Part shown: piece by piece, positions 11,093-23,207 of the stretch | How positions within the stretch are numbered: the stretch's first letter is position 1 | How the letters are laid out: every line of letters starts with the position of its first letter | Assembly: GCF_905171765.1 (NCBI RefSeq) | Contig: NC_053390.1 | Coordinates: 305,974,984 to 306,038,983 of the forward strand | Source: Bufo bufo | Lineage: Eukaryota; Chordata; Amphibia; Anura; Bufonidae | Length of the DNA stretch: 64,000 nucleotides | Direction of reading: 5' to 3' | Notes under the pieces: model-generated | Told to the model about the DNA's origin: nothing | Database searches by the model: none | The model's input: only the letters and a program-made list of their open reading frames with translations | Made by a program: the position numbers and the translations under genes

Positions 11093-11823
11093 AGGGCTTC
11101 TGTCACCCCCAAAACACATATATATTTTTTTGGGCTTGTTAAAATCCTTATTTAATGACTATTCCCTATATAGGGCTCTTACCTTTGTCTGTGGCTTTGT
11201 TTCCTTAAAAATCGATCTTTTAAAATATGCAAATCACTTCACTACCAGCAAGGAGGGCGTCTACTTGCTGGTAGCTGCCGCAAAAAACCGCCCCCTCCTC
11301 CTGTTGATTGACAGGGCCAGCGAGCGCTCTCCTCCTCCGGCTGGCCCTGTCAGCATTTCAAATCCTGCGCCTGTCTTCATTCGGCGCAGGCGCTATGAGA
11401 GAAGGAGGCTCGCCTCCTCAGCACTCCCTCAGTGCGCCTGTGCCGATGACGTCTTCTCTTTCGGTGATGTCATCGGCGCAGGTGCACTGAGGGAGTGATG
11501 AGGAGGCGAGCCTCCTTATCTCAGAGCGCCTGCGCCAAATGAAGACAGGTGTGGGATTTGAAATGCTGACAGGGCCAGCCGGAGGAGGAGAGCGCTCGCT
11601 GGCCCTGTCAATCAACAGGAGGAGGGGCGGTTTTTTGCGGCGGCTACCAGCAATTAGACGCCCTACTTGCTGGTAGCGAAGTGATTTGCATATTTTAAAA
11701 GATAGATTTTTAAGGAAACGAAGCCACAGACAAAGGTAAGATCCCTATATAGGGAATAGTCGTTAAATAAGAATTTTAACAAGCCCAAAAAAAAAAATGT
11801 GTTCTGGGGGTGACAGAAGCCCT
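11093..11823. mobile_element. TTAA-flanked palindromic MITE, 731 bp
   Basis: TTAA at 11089-11092 and 11824-11827 flank ends AGGGCTTCTGTCACCCCC and GGGGGTGACAGAAGCCCT. The two arms, about 360 bases each, are near-perfect inverted copies centred near 11458. Open stretches inside (for example 11130-11498) exist only because the arms are GC-rich; they are not genes. Arm differences are few, suggesting recent origin or correction between arms. Confidence 0.85.
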
Positions 11824-11829
11824 TTAAGT

Positions 11830-12140
11830 ATTGCATGTCCTGATAGGGTGGGGCCCCATTCCATGTTTTGTTATGGGGCCAGACCTGTAAAAGAAGGATT
11901 ACTGACCTGCTTTCTAACTGCCGGCTACCCCCTCCTTTTTCCTGGACGCCTGTGATGTCACCGTCCAGTTTGACATGGCAGCAACCAATCATTGGCCATG
12001 GTGGTGACCAGATTATCTTGCGTCAAATGACCGCTGGTCATGACATAAGGGAAGCCAGTCACCACCGCCAGGTAATTAATCCTTCCTTTACAAGTCTGGC
12101 TGAAAGGAGGGGTTTGCCAAACCCACCCCCATTCTTTCCC
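11830..12140. repeat. Degraded relative of the TTAA MITE at 53465-53902
   Basis: The order 'gacctgtaaaagaaggattactgacctgct', 'gatgtcaccgtccag', 'caaccaatcattggcca' and 'gtggtgaccag' parallels 53510-53740 with many substitutions. Ends are not clear. Assignment is by eye. Confidence 0.45.
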
Positions 12141-12654
12141 TCTTAGGGGACGTGAATTTAAGAGCTAAACATGCCACTTCGGTATTTCTGATTGACCACA
12201 AAAGTAAAATGTGGGCCTGGGAGTCTACATACAACACTCACTTTGATTATGGCTGCAAACATACAAACTAACAATATAATAGGCAGGCACTCAACATCTG
12301 GTATAATTGGTATAATTGGATCAGATTTATGTATAAAATCCTTATTTATTCCGGTACATATCAAATACATATCAACTTAAAATCCCAAACATAAAATGTA
12401 CACCCGATAGTCATCTCACTCACTCTGCTTCTTTCGATGGCTGTATCCTCTGCAGCGCCGGCTACTAAGTGGCGGAGTTGGCGTCCCACGTGATGTGGGT
12501 TGTGTCACGTGACTGTTTTACCTTTGGATCAGCCGTTCAGATCCTGCACTGCTCCTGTTTGTCCAAATATAATAGGCTTAGGATGTTTTATGGATTTAGT
12601 CCTTCTGAGTAGGTGTGGGTCTTGGTGGGAGTCTGAATTATTTTTCTAGACACC

Positions 12655-12682
12655 TTTCGAGGTCCTCCGACCTCTTCCTCAG
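12655..12682 (-). ncRNA. Hammerhead-ribozyme-like core, canonical
   Basis: The minus strand reads CTGAGGA (12682-12676), a hairpin with complementary arms AGGTC and GACCT around a GGAG loop (stem II), then GAAA (12658-12655). CUGANGA - stem II - GAAA is the invariant hammerhead core. The following GGTGTC could form the very short stem III of type I forms. A helix I partner needs folding to confirm. Confidence 0.6.
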
Positions 12683-12694
12683 TGGCCATCATCA

Positions 12695-12728
12695 CTGGGG
12701 AAAAGGTCGCAGGACCTCAAAACGCGTC
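12695..12728 (+). ncRNA. Hammerhead-like core, decayed
   Basis: The plus strand reads CTGGGGA, stem II arms AGGTC and GACCT around GCAG, then C-AAAA-CGCGTC. Relative to the canonical core, A is lost in CTGANGA and the G of GAAA is A. It is the inverted twin of the motif at 12655-12682, with mutations that should abolish cleavage. Confidence 0.5.
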
Positions 12729-13790
12729 TGGGAAAATAATTTAGACTCCCACCAAGACCCACACCTACTCAGAAGGACTAAATCCATAAAACATCCTAAG
12801 CCTATTATATTTGGACAAACAGGAGCAGCGCAGGATCTGAACGGCCGATCCGAAGGTAAAACAGTCACGTGACACAACCCACATCACGTGGGATGCCAAC
12901 TCCGGCACTTAGTAGCCAGCGCTGCGGAGGATACAGCCATCGAAAGAAGCAGTGTAAGTGAGCTGACTATCGGGTGGGATGCCACCGAAATCAGCAATAC
13001 AAAGGACAACTGAATAGTGACTACGACAGTTAAACTAACCACCCGCTCCTACTAATATATATTGCTCCGCATTACTCTGTATATGTATGGGCCGCAATAA
13101 TGATGATTATGATGGAATGCCAGCTGCATCATTGACTTTATAAATTGCCTATGGAAGGAGTATATTAGTAAAATCACATATATGTATACACCCCTTGGAG
13201 GATCAAGAGTTGCGGTATATAATTTTTTACGAATTTCACAAACAACGTTTTATGTGGAAACATTATAACTAAAACTAATAAATCTGCATGTATGAATGAA
13301 CTGATGAAACTAACAATATGCTACATATGCACAATTGATCCAACAAAAGTATTTGGCATATTAATATATGTATTCTATCCTCAGTTTTGACTTAATTTGG
13401 ATACATTTGATTCATATGGGTGTGTATTGAAACTTACATTGGACTGTAGGGATAATCAGAAAGAACTATATATCCTGCTACATATATGCCTATATACAAA
13501 GGAAAAACTTTGGAAGTAAACATACTCCTCTGAGGTTATATTACGGCACACCCAAATTGAGAGTCTATATATGCCTAAAAACTATATGGACCAAACTACA
13601 TTTTACTTTTCATACTCATTTTTATTTTATTGTATTATTTGTGCATTTTATGTTTGGGATTTTAAGTTGATATGTATTTGATATGTACCAGAATAAATAA
13701 GGATTTTATACATTAATTTTAATCTGATCCAATTATACCAATTATACCAGATGTTGAGTGCCTGCCTATGATATTGTTAAGATTTCTCCT

Positions 13791-15318
13791 TTTTAGTAAC
13801 TGGGTGAGTCACCCAAGTCAGAGAACCATTTCTACGGTGATAGAGTCGGTGAGCCACTATACATATTGTTTTATCGCAAACACACAAACTACTTTAACTT
13901 TTTTAATGCACTTTCAAATTAACTTGTGACAAATTCCCTTTAAATACTCGCTCATCCCCACAGCCTTCTGAAGGACAGGACAAATTGTCAGTACACTGGA
14001 TTGAATTAGCGATGATCACCCTATTGACTGGCCACTCTAAAAGCTATCTACATGTCATTCTCATGAAGCTCTAAGGGAAGAGGTGAAGGTGACAGGCATT
14101 TTTCTACCTGAAGGGGATCTCATTAAGATGACTCTCTGCAGCTCTGAATAATAGTCCCTCTCATAGCCTAAACCACCCTACTGCAAACGATATTGCTAGG
14201 AAGCTGGATATATTCTATAGTTGGCAAAGAAATAACATTAGTCCCAATCTATGTACTCGATGCCCTGCGCTCACAGTTTTAAATTGATGGATATTCATCC
14301 ATACCTACACTGGCAGAATAATTTTCGTTTTTCGAATAATATGCTCTCAATATTTTATCTAGTCCTTGCAAGAATTCCTGTCATTTTGTTACGCAACGGT
14401 GCTTCGCAAATTAGATATTGATGAGATCTCATTTGTGTCACTGTTATCACAAAGTCAGTTAATGAGTCTCTAATATATAAAAACAAATTACCCAGCAGTA
14501 GGTGCAAACAAAACTTTTCCAGTTTAATAGCAAAGCATACGAATGGGCGCTATGAAAATCTGTCATGTCATACAGAAGTTCCCATCACCTCTTCGATGTG
14601 TAAAGAAAAGGAAACAGATTGATTTTCATGCCTGTGTTGTCTCAGAGACTATTACATGACCTAAATTTTGCATCACTTCATTCTGCACCTGAGACAACAC
14701 ACATCCTTGTCAGTCAAATGTCCCTCAATCCAGCTGATACCTACATTAACTGTAATTTGGGAACCTCAGTATTCCACACTATCAGCACTATCTTCATGAC
14801 CTCTAAATGATCCTAATCTGGTACATCAGTCAAAAGCATTATCGGTCGGGAAGTTTCCTCTCTGCAGAAAATCAATATTGTTGTCTTCTAGTGTGTACAT
14901 AGGAATTTGGTGATAATTTTTACACATGGGGATTTTTTCTAGAAGCAATTAAATGTTCTGACTGCACATTGCAGGTTATAACATTACCTTGTGGTGTTGG
15001 GGAAATAAGAGAGTTTTGTCGCCGATCACTGTGTTATCTATTATAGGCAGATACCGTCTGCCATATTTGACATTTTCCAATTATGATGTTGTAAAGTGGG
15101 AGGAGAGAAGTGCAAGGGCGTTGTAGGGGTTAATCAGCCATGGAGTAGTAGGAGGCTCACCAGAGTGAGCACACCGTTTGTGATTACTTGACTTATCTGA
15201 GTGGAGACTAGGGAGCATTTTGGCCAATAAAACCATTGGAATACATTTAATGGAGGCAGAGGTGGGCCCACTGCTGAACTCCTTCCTCTCTTCGAGATAT
15301 GATTCATTTAATTTACAT
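13791..15318. other. No recognisable feature
   Basis: AT-rich sequence with neither long open frames nor clear repeats. The 63-codon open stretch at 14619-14810 shows no familiar motif, and I do not treat it as a gene. Confidence 0.5.
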
Positions 15319-15490
15319 TTATTATGTGGGGACACAAGCACAACAATAGACAAAAGATCTTATTATGAAAAAGGACTGATTGAACAGTTTGAGGCTACCA
15401 CCAGGGGAAGTCTTATTATGAAAAAGCACTGATTGAACAGTTTGAGGCTACCACCAGAAACTATTGCTGCGCTTGTGTCCTCACATAATG
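15319..15490. repeat. Fold-back enclosing a 53-bp tandem duplication
   Basis: 'attatgtggggacacaagc' near 15320 and 'gcttgtgtcctcacataat' near 15472-15490 are inverted partners. The loop holds two copies of a 53-base unit, 15358-15410 and 15411-15462, differing at a few bases. It looks like a MITE remnant; no flanking duplication was found. Confidence 0.6.
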
Positions 15491-15904
15491 CTTCTCTGGA
15501 AAAGAGACATGCAAACTAGTCTCCTAGGAACACTGTATCACACCAAAATGGAACCAGCTCTTTCTGGATAACTACCCTTTATTCGGGTTCATTTGCAGGA
15601 CGAATTATTGTGAAGTTTGTTACAAATCAATATGCTCATCCTCAGACTTGCCTCCTTTTTTTTAGAATTTGATGAAACACGAACATGGACCAAGAATGTC
15701 TTTTATCCTTTTTATTATTTTTCTTTCCCACCCCATTCCTACCCTTTTGTGTTCCTGTCTTTACCTGATTTGTGATTATCTTGTCCTCAACAATATCATA
15801 CCATTGTACAACAATCTGATGGAAGATTTATATAACCTATTTGTTATATTCGACTTCAGATAGATGTTGATCTATCTCTTTTTATATTGATATATTGTTC
15901 ATAG

Positions 15905-16565
15905 TTATAGATACTACACAGCTGGGGTCTCCTACTAAAGCAAAACTTGACTTTTTTTGAAATTGCTATTAAAATATAAAAATGAAGGTGATAAAGATGT
16001 AAGTCTAAAGTCTAGGGTTATGATTACTTTTCCTAAAGTTGCTAGTCTAAGGTTGAGAGCAACTAACATGGCTATAGTTGGAGCACCCGCCCTGAGAAGA
16101 GTGAACCCCAGCCGGCTGCCATCAACTTCTATACTGCCCGTCACGCCGCTACCTGATGAGCCATAATGTATGGAGAAATGCGTTGGAGGAAAAGGGATTA
16201 GTATTAGGAAGGGTCAGCAAGTCTAGGTCTAAAGTTCCAGCCAGCTGGGGGTCGCTCTTCTCAGGGCTGGTGCTCCAACTACAGCCACCTTAGTTGCTCC
16301 CTATCTTAGACTAGCAATTTATAGGGCAAGTGTATTTAGGCCAGAGATTACAAAGAATAGGGTACTCCTACCTTGCTGTATAGGCACTTGCCTGGGTCAT
16401 CTGACCAAGATTTATAACCCAGCCTCAAGATACCAAATCATAACCCTAGACTTTAGATCTACATCTTTTACATGTGTTACCACCTTTATTTCTATATTTT
16501 AATAGCAATTTAAATAAAAGCTTTTACTTTACTAGGAGACCCTAGCTGTGTAGTATCTATTTAAA
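15905..16565. mobile_element. Palindromic Penelope-like remnant with hammerhead motif
   Basis: Left arm (15911-16110, containing 'gatactacacagct', 'ctagggttatgatt' and 'ggagcacc') and right arm (16265-16560, with the complements) form an imperfect inverted repeat. The centre at 16150-16190 holds a canonical hammerhead core. Same architecture as 12267-13790 with a different sequence. Right-arm insertions make the arms unequal. Confidence 0.6.
16153..16178 (+). ncRNA. Hammerhead-ribozyme-like core, canonical
   Basis: CTGATGA (16153-16159), then stem II CCAT-loop-ATGG (16161-16173), then GAAA (16175-16178) and TGCGTT. All invariant core positions are present. GAAAYGCGT after stem II is shared with 56393-56416 and 63205-63240. 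The 10.1/11.1 pair would be G-A rather than G-C, a possible weakness. Confidence 0.6.
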
Positions 16566-17002
16566 CCTCACTGGGTGTACTACTGGTAGATATTGATTAA
16601 CTTTTCCTATCAGAATTAATTGTTCATAGTTATACTTCTTTTCTTCTTATGAATACAAGAACTCCTTTGTTAGAGTACAAATGTACATTACATTTTTGCA
16701 TTGTCTTTGTTCTCATACTGTATATAAAAATGGATCAAAACTTGTTTTAACATAAAACCCAACCAGTTTGACTCATGCTTTCTCCCATTGGAAATGTTTG
16801 ATAACAGCTAGGTGAATTCACCATCTAGTATGTAATGTGGTCAGCCAGATTTAAATAGTAAAAAATTATTCTTGAGAAAAAAATAAATTCCCAAAGCTAG
16901 AAGTAATACAAGAGAGTGAAAGCATGTGAGAGTAAGTGACAAGTGAAAAATGTCTACCTATGTGGCCATATTTATTTATTGCTATTAAATAAGCTCAGAA
17001 AG
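16566..17002. other. No recognisable feature
   Basis: AT-rich sequence between the palindrome and the solo LTR; nothing supported. Confidence 0.4.
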
Positions 17003-17904
17003 TGTCACGGCCTCTGTTGTGTGCGCCGTGACACGGTTGCCGTGCATGCTGTTGCCTGCAGCAATGTGTTGTTGCAGCATGTAGGTGTCTCCTCCTTTCC
17101 CCTGGGTCTTTCCCTGTCTGGTGCCGGAGGGGTTAATTATCTGGCTGGTGTGGATTTAGGTGTGTCTTGGGTGTGGCGTCTTGGTTCTTTATATGTTGTG
17201 TTGTGAGCGTGTGGTCAGAGGCCTTTCAGCCTTTGTGTTAGCTGGAGTGTTGCTCCTTTCCTGGATATTCCATCTATCCACTGGAATGGCCTAAAGCTAG
17301 ACATCAATGTCACCTTGATGTCTTCCCTATGTTCCCTATGTCTTTACCTTCCCTTGTATCTATGTTTGGTGTGGGTTATGTGTGGGGTCTATTGTATGTC
17401 TAGTGGTCATTACATGTCTGGCTTGTGGGTGTCGGTCTTCCAGCATGTTTGCTAGACATTTCCCCTGTGAGTCACATAACCTCCGTAAGGAGGTTTCTGG
17501 GTTCTTCTTCTTCGGTGAGCAGCTCTGCCTGGGGCCGCCATACTTCCTGTCTGCATGGGGTCCGGTGGTTGTTGTGGTCACTGCATGGAAGTGAATGTTG
17601 TTTCTGGGCTCTTACCTGCCGATCCAATGGCTGTCCACTGCCTGTCCCTTTCCTTGCAGCTAGGCCAGTGGAGACTCCTGCTCTTAACCTTATTTCAGGG
17701 GTCCTCAGGGCAACTCAGGGTCCCAGGTTTCTGTGTATGAGTCCATCTACCATCTGGGTCTGCTCATGCGGTTAGGAGTCAGGGCCAGGATTAGGGAGGC
17801 TCTAGGAGGTGACCTGCTCCCTTTTCCTGGTGTTCAGGACTAGCTGCTTCCTCGTTTCCCTCACTTTATGGTTGGGAGTCCCCCTCCCCCTCCCCACCAT
17901 GACA
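17003..17904 (+). repeat. Solo LTR, 902 bp, near-matching 5-bp TSD
   Basis: Starts TGTCACGGCC and ends CCATGACA, canonical TG...CA. Flanking pentamers are GAAAG (16998-17002) and GAAGG (17905-17909), a 4/5 match. The start resembles the Gypsy LTR at 5897-6530. No internal region follows, so this is a solo LTR from LTR-LTR recombination (inference). Short open stretches inside are not genes. Strand is tentative. Confidence 0.65.
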
Positions 17905-17909
17905 GAAGG

Positions 17910-19395
17910 TTGTTGCACGGCTAGGTTAATAGGTTGGTTGGGAACAATGTTCTGCTTCATTGTTCATTCCACTTCATTCCGTGTTCTTTCATTTGAGCAA
18001 TATATTTACCTACCCCCTGCTCTGGGAACTATCACACACTCCACCATGAAGAAATCTGACAGCAGAAATAAAGGTTCCTGACAAATGTAAGTTTTCATCA
18101 TAAACGGAACCAAAATGGTCATCATCAAGAAAGTGAAACCAATGGATTGTTATCTCGTTCTCAATCTACACGTTTTCTTCCTTGCCTGTCTATGCAAGAA
18201 GATGGCACGCTTACTATTGACAGTAATAAAGCCTTTCTTACAGCATCAAGATCAAAGCCAGCCTGGTCCTGCAAAGCAGAAAGTAGCTAAAGCTGAAAAT
18301 GCCAGGGTTCTGCTGAGATCAAGACAATACATAAAAGAAAGGTGACGAGAGTGACCACAACAATAAATCATAGATTTTACTTCCATCCCTAACCACCCCC
18401 TTCTTACCAATAGGATCATAATCGCTGATTCTACTGCTCTATATTCACACACAGGAGCCTAGCAATTTATATCAGAACCTGTTTTCTGCTACCTTAGCCT
18501 TTCTCAGCTAACTTTGGAAGTCTTCTCCTTACGCTATCAATAATCTACTCATTAAGATCATTTACATTCAGCAAATTCACTTAATTGCTGCCGCTCTACA
18601 AAACACAAGCACAGCCACATTCAGGATATTGGAACTATCCCATACACCATGTCTAAAAGATTCTTCTTCATTTGTGTTTTCAACTCATTTGTCCAGAAAA
18701 GGACATGGTAAAAATCATGGGCAAAACAACTGGTATTCGGCATATTCCATAACACACAGAGACACCAGATGGTGGCATTCAGAATGCCTATGAAATGGCA
18801 GTAAGGAACCACAGGGGCACTGTATGCTGCTGTGCATGTGTACATGGCTGTGCCATGTGAATGAGACCTTACTCCGCACAAAAGCAATACTACAAGCACA
18901 GAGTTTAGAGGAGAGCCATGAACTGGAAAATGGTTTATTTATCTCACAAGAGTCAAAGTAAAGGTTACTAACAATTTACATGAAATCACTTAAAGCTAGG
19001 ATGGCCACTTTCGCAGCACCTAAAAGGAGGACACTGCGCGCCCAAAAAGAGGACATCATACCCAGGACAGAGGGGCACAATACTACAGCACACAGAATGA
19101 AAACCATTATATAACAGTGTCAGCCAAATGATCCTAGAAATCTATAACATAAATTACTGTTTCACTCACCAAATTTGGTGCCTACTTGCAATATTTACCC
19201 CCCCCCCCCCCCCCCCATCCTTTTCTTCACTGCCTATAAGGGTTTGCTGTTGGTCAGGAATCTGTGGTACATCTCTGTAAACCCATCTGTGAGACTCACA
19301 CAGATCTGTAGTCCTGTCTTGACATTAATCTACCTCAAGACCATTTCACTCATTTCTCTATAGAATATTGTTTATTATTATATGGTTTATAATAA
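17910..19395. other. Mostly unrecognised; poly-C tract at 19198-19217
   Basis: No long open frame with known motifs. A 76-codon stretch at 18115-18345 has no recognisable domain. The C-run of about 20 bases near 19200 is a simple repeat. Fragments at 18980-19100 look repeat-derived (several near-identical short phrases), but ends are unclear. Confidence 0.4.
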
Positions 19396-19960
19396 GAGGT
19401 TAAAGGGGTATTCTGGTTATTTGGAGGTATCCCTTATCCACAGGAGTAGGACCCAGAGGTAGGATCTAGTGATGGACGAACATCTGCTGGGACGGTTCGC
19501 GAACGCGATCGCGCGAACGCAGGTGCCATTCATTTTAATGGCAGGCGAACCTGAAAAACCTCCAGCTCATATTTGCAGCCACAAAATACTTACTAGATGT
19601 GCCCACATAGTCCCACAACATGGACACTGACATACCAGAAGTATTAAGCGAATCTGAGATCTACAAGCATTATTTTTTTATATGTGAAATTTCGGCAAAG
19701 TATTAATCGCAAGAGCACATGCGCTAGGAAGGCGTGGCCTACAGCAACTGGTTTGCACCAACTAGAAATTTCATGGATGCGATGGTTGGAACCAAGTTCA
19801 GCGACGGAGAGGAAGAACTCCTGGTGACTGTAAGTAATCTTACACTAAAGTAGTGTATTTGATTACATTTCACCAGCATGTCTGAACAATCGCTTTATAT
19901 GCATAAAGAGTGTTACCAAAAAATCGCCAGTGCGACCTTCTGCGATTAAAATTTTTCTTA
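19396..19960. repeat. MITE-like fragments
   Basis: 'ttaaaggggtattctgg' at 19399 resembles the start of TTAA MITEs such as 59472-59895, but no matching right end was found. At 19485-19515 a 'gttcgcgaacgcgatcgcgcgaac' palindrome is present. Both are partial. Confidence 0.4.
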
Positions 19961-21450
19961 ACCCTTTACGGACACATGACGTACCGGTACGGCATGTTTC
20001 CCGAGTACTTAACCACTTTAGGACCACAGGTTTATATTCCCTAGTGACTAGGCCCTTTTTTACAAATCGGCACTTCACAACTTTAACGGTTTATTGCTCG
20101 GTCATGCAACTTGGCACCCAAATGAATTTTACCTCCTTTTCTTCTCACAAATACAGCTTTCTTTTGGTCGTATTTGATTGCTGCTGAGATTTTTTGTTTT
20201 TCTGATATTAATCAAAATAGACCGCAATTTTCTCAAAAAAAGTGTATTTTTAACTTGTCCTGGTAAAATTGTTCAAATATAATTACATTTCTATAAAAGT
20301 TTGTGTCAGAATTTATTGTGCTACATGTATTTGATAAAAAAAAATCCAATAAGTGTATATTTATTGGTTTGCGCAAAAGTTATAGCGTTTACAAACTATG
20401 GTACAAATATGGGAATTTCCGCATTTTGAAGCAGCTCTGACTTTCTGAGCACCTGTCATGTTTCTTGAGGTGCTAGAATGCCAGGATAGTATAAATACCC
20501 CCCAAATGACCCCATTTTAGAAAGAAGACACCCCAAAGTATTCGCGGAGGGGCATGGTGAGTTTATGTATGATTTTAAATAAAATCACAAGTTAGCGGAA
20601 AATGACACTTTCTGAGAAAAAAATAAAATAAATAAAGTTTCCATTTCTGCTAACTTCTGGCAAAAAAAAATAAAAAATCTCCCACGGACTCTCTATGCCC
20701 CTCACCCCTACCTTGGGGTGTCTACTTTCCGAAATGGGGTCATTTGTGGGGTGTGTTTACTGTTCTGGCATTTTGGGCGGGGCTAAATTGTGAGCAACCC
20801 TGTAAAGCCTAAAGGTACTCGGACTTTCGGCCCCTTTACGCACCTAGGCTGCAGAAAAGTGTCACACATGTTGTATCGCCGTACTCAGAAGAAGTAGGGC
20901 AATGTGTTTTGGGGTGTATTTTTACATATACCCATACTGGGTGAAAGAAATATCTCTGTAAATTGACAACTTTGTATAAAAAAAATTAAAAAGTTGTCAT
21001 TTACAGATATATTTCTCACATGTGTCACACTTTTTTGCAGCCTAGGTGCACAAAGGGGCCCAAATTCCAATGAGTACCTTTAGGATTTCACAGGGCATTT
21101 TTTACGCATTTGGATTCCAAACTATTTCTCACGCTTTAGGGCGCCTAAAATGCCAGGGCAGTATAAATACCCCACAAGTGACCCCATTTTGGAAAAAAGA
21201 CACCCCAAGGTATTCCGTGAGGAGCATGGCGAGTTCATAGAAGATTTATTTTTTGGGCATAAGTTAGCGAAAAATTCTTTTAATTTTATTTTTTTTCTTA
21301 CAAAGTCTCATATTCCACTAACTTGTGACCAAAAATTTTTTTTTACATGAACTCGCCATGCCCCTCACGAAATACCTTGGGGTGTCTTCTTTCCAAAATG
21401 GGGTCATTTGTGGGGTATTTATACTGCCCTGGCATTTTAGGGGCAAAGGT
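19961..21450. repeat. TTAA-type long repeat, partial copy
   Basis: Begins TTAACCCTTTACGGACAC and again TTAACCACTTTAGGACC (20009), then 'ggtttattgctcggtcatgcaact', also found at 27640-27665 inside the 27567-34961 element. Inverted modules follow ('gccagggcagtataaatacccc' and complements at 20480-20530, 21150-21190 and 21410-21440). Open stretches in it recur in other copies with stops and shifts and are not genes. The right end is lost at the Penelope fragment. Confidence 0.6.
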
Positions 21451-21454
21451 TTAT

Positions 21455-21642
21455 CCTGCTGTTTTTCCTCAACTCTGTTCCTTTGTTCCTGTAGTAAATG
21501 ATCAGGATAGCCTCTCTCCCTAAATTTCTGAGTCATCTCGTCTAGTCTAACCTTGCATAACTCGGTATCGCCCACTATACGCTTAACCCTTTGAAACTGG
21601 GAATAGGGGAGATATTTTTTTGTAGCTACTGGATGGTTACTA
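21455..21642 (-). pseudogene. Penelope-like element RT fragment
   Basis: The minus strand gives YLPYSQFQRVKRIV followed by KVRLDEMTQKFRERGYPDHL. A (P)xxQFxRxRRI-like block followed by FxxRGYP is typical of the region just after the RT core in Penelope-like elements (family knowledge). Only about 60 codons remain. The TA-flanked DD37E element inserted at its upstream edge. It independently supports Penelope-like elements in this genome. Confidence 0.6.
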
Positions 21643-23205
21643 CAGGGAGTGCAGAATTATTAGGCAAGTTGTATTTTTGAGGATTAATTTTATTATTGAA
21701 CAACAACCATGTTCTCAATGAACCCAAAAAACTCATTAATATCAAAGCTGAATATTTTTGGAAGTAGTTTTTAGTTTGTTTTTAGTTTTAGCTATTTTAG
21801 GGGGATATCTGTGTGTGCAGGTGACTATTACTGTGCATAATTATTAGGCAACTTAACAAAAAACAAATATATACCCATTTCAATTATTTATTTTTACCAG
21901 TGAAACCAATATAACATCTCAACATTCACAAATATACATTTCTGACATTCAAAAACAAAACAAAAACAAATCCGTGACCAATATAGCCACCTTTCTTTGC
22001 AAGGACACTCAAAAGCCTGCCATCCATGGATTCTGTCAGTGTTTTGATCTGTTCACCATCAACATTGCGTGCAGCAGCAACCACAGCCTCCCAGACACTG
22101 TTCAGAGAGGTGTACTGTTTTCCCTCCTTGTAAATCTCACATTTGATGATGGACCACAGGTTCTCAATGGGGTTCAGATCAGGTGAACAAGGAGGCCATG
22201 TCATTAGATTTTCTTCTTTTATACCCTTTCTTGCCAGCCACGCTGTGGAGTACTTGGACACGTGTGATGGAGCATTGTCCTGCATGAAAATCATGTTTTT
22301 CTTGAAGGATGCAGACTTCTTCCTTTACCACTGCTTGAAGAAGGTGTCTTCCAGAAACTGGCAGTAGGACTGGGAGTTGAGCTTGACTCCATCCTCAACC
22401 CGAAAAGGCCCCACAAGCTCATCTTTGATGATACCAGCCCAAACCAGTACTCCACCTCCACCTTGCTGGCGTCTGAGTCGGACTGGAGCTCTCTGCCCTT
22501 TACCAATCCAGCCACGGGCCCATCCATCTGGCCCATCAAGACTCACTGTCATTTCATCAGTCCATAAAACCTTAGAAAAATCAGTCTTGAGATATTTCTT
22601 GGCCCAGTCTTGATGTTTCAGCTTGTGTGTCTTGTTCAGTGGTGGTCGTCTTTCAGCCTTTCTTACCTTGGCCATGTCTCTGAGTATTGCACACCTTGTG
22701 CTTTTGGGCACTCCAGTGATGTTGCATCTCTGAAATATGGCCAAACTGGTGGCAAGTGGCATCTTGGCAGCTGCACGCTTGACTTTTCTCAGTTCATGGG
22801 CAGTTATTTTGCGCCTTGGTTTTTCCACACGCTTCTTGCGACCCTGTTGACTATTTTGAATGAAACGCTTGATTGTTCGATGATCACGCTTCAGAAGCTT
22901 TGCAATTTTAAGAGTGCTGCATCCCTCTGCAAGATATCTCACTATTTTTGACTTTTATGAGCCTGTCAAGTCCTTCTTTTGACCCATTTTGCCAAAGGAA
23001 AGAAAGTTGCCTAATAATTATGCACACCTGATATAGGGTGTTGATGTCATTAGACCACACCCCTTCTCATTACAGAGATGCACATCACCTAATATGCTTA
23101 ATTGGTAGTAGGCTTTCGAGCCTATACAGCTTGGAGTAAGACAACATGCATAAAGAGGATGATGTGGTCAAAATACTCATTTGCCTAATAATTCTGCACG
23201 CAGTG
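21643..23205 (-). mobile_element. Tc1/mariner element of DD37E type, 1563 bp, TSD TA
   Basis: TA at 21641-21642 and 23206-23207 flank terminal repeats CAGGGAGTGCAGAATTATT and, inverted, CACTGCGTGCAGAATTATT. One transposase reading frame lies on the minus strand. Length and structure are those of a complete element. The internal transposase has at least two stops, so the copy is dead but young-looking. Confidence 0.9.
21926..22987 (-). pseudogene. DD37E Tc1-like transposase, two in-frame stops
   Basis: From ATG at 22987 the single frame runs to 21926, interrupted by TAA just after codon 10 and by TAA at 22325-22327; no frameshift is needed. N-terminal helix-turn-helix: RYLAEGCSTLKIAKLL, then RDHRTIKRFIQNSQQG. 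Catalytic domain: WTDEMTVSLDG (first Asp), FMQDNAPSHVSK (second Asp), PPCSPDLNPIENLW (Glu). Thirty-seven residues separate the second Asp from the Glu, versus 34 in classical Tc1; this matches the DD37E (TRT) group. It would cut and paste the element at TA. Confidence 0.9.
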
Positions 23206-23207
23206 TA

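Larger units (their letters stand above)
12267..13790. mobile_element. Penelope-like palindromic remnant with two hammerhead-like cores
   Basis: Outer arms 12267-12420 and 13640-13790 are inverted copies (both contain 'atctggtataattgg' or its complement). Inner arms 12420-12685 and 12690-12955 form a second inverted repeat centred near 12686. A single-copy segment, 12960-13640, lies between the right arms. Each inner arm carries a hammerhead-like core in opposite orientation. Inverted terminal repeats with hammerhead ribozymes are known from Penelope-like retroelements; attribution is by this feature, as no RT is present. Confidence 0.6.

Noticed and set aside
11130..11498. 122-codon open frame read as a gene
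   Set aside because: It lies inside a TTAA palindrome and mirrors a frame in the opposite arm; no known motif.
14619..15863. Possible host exons
   Set aside because: No splice-site-supported frames with recognisable domains; the open stretches are short and AT-rich.
16943..18081. Membrane-protein-like small ORFs
   Set aside because: All lie in or next to the solo LTR 17003-17904, which has TG...CA ends and a near-matching TSD.
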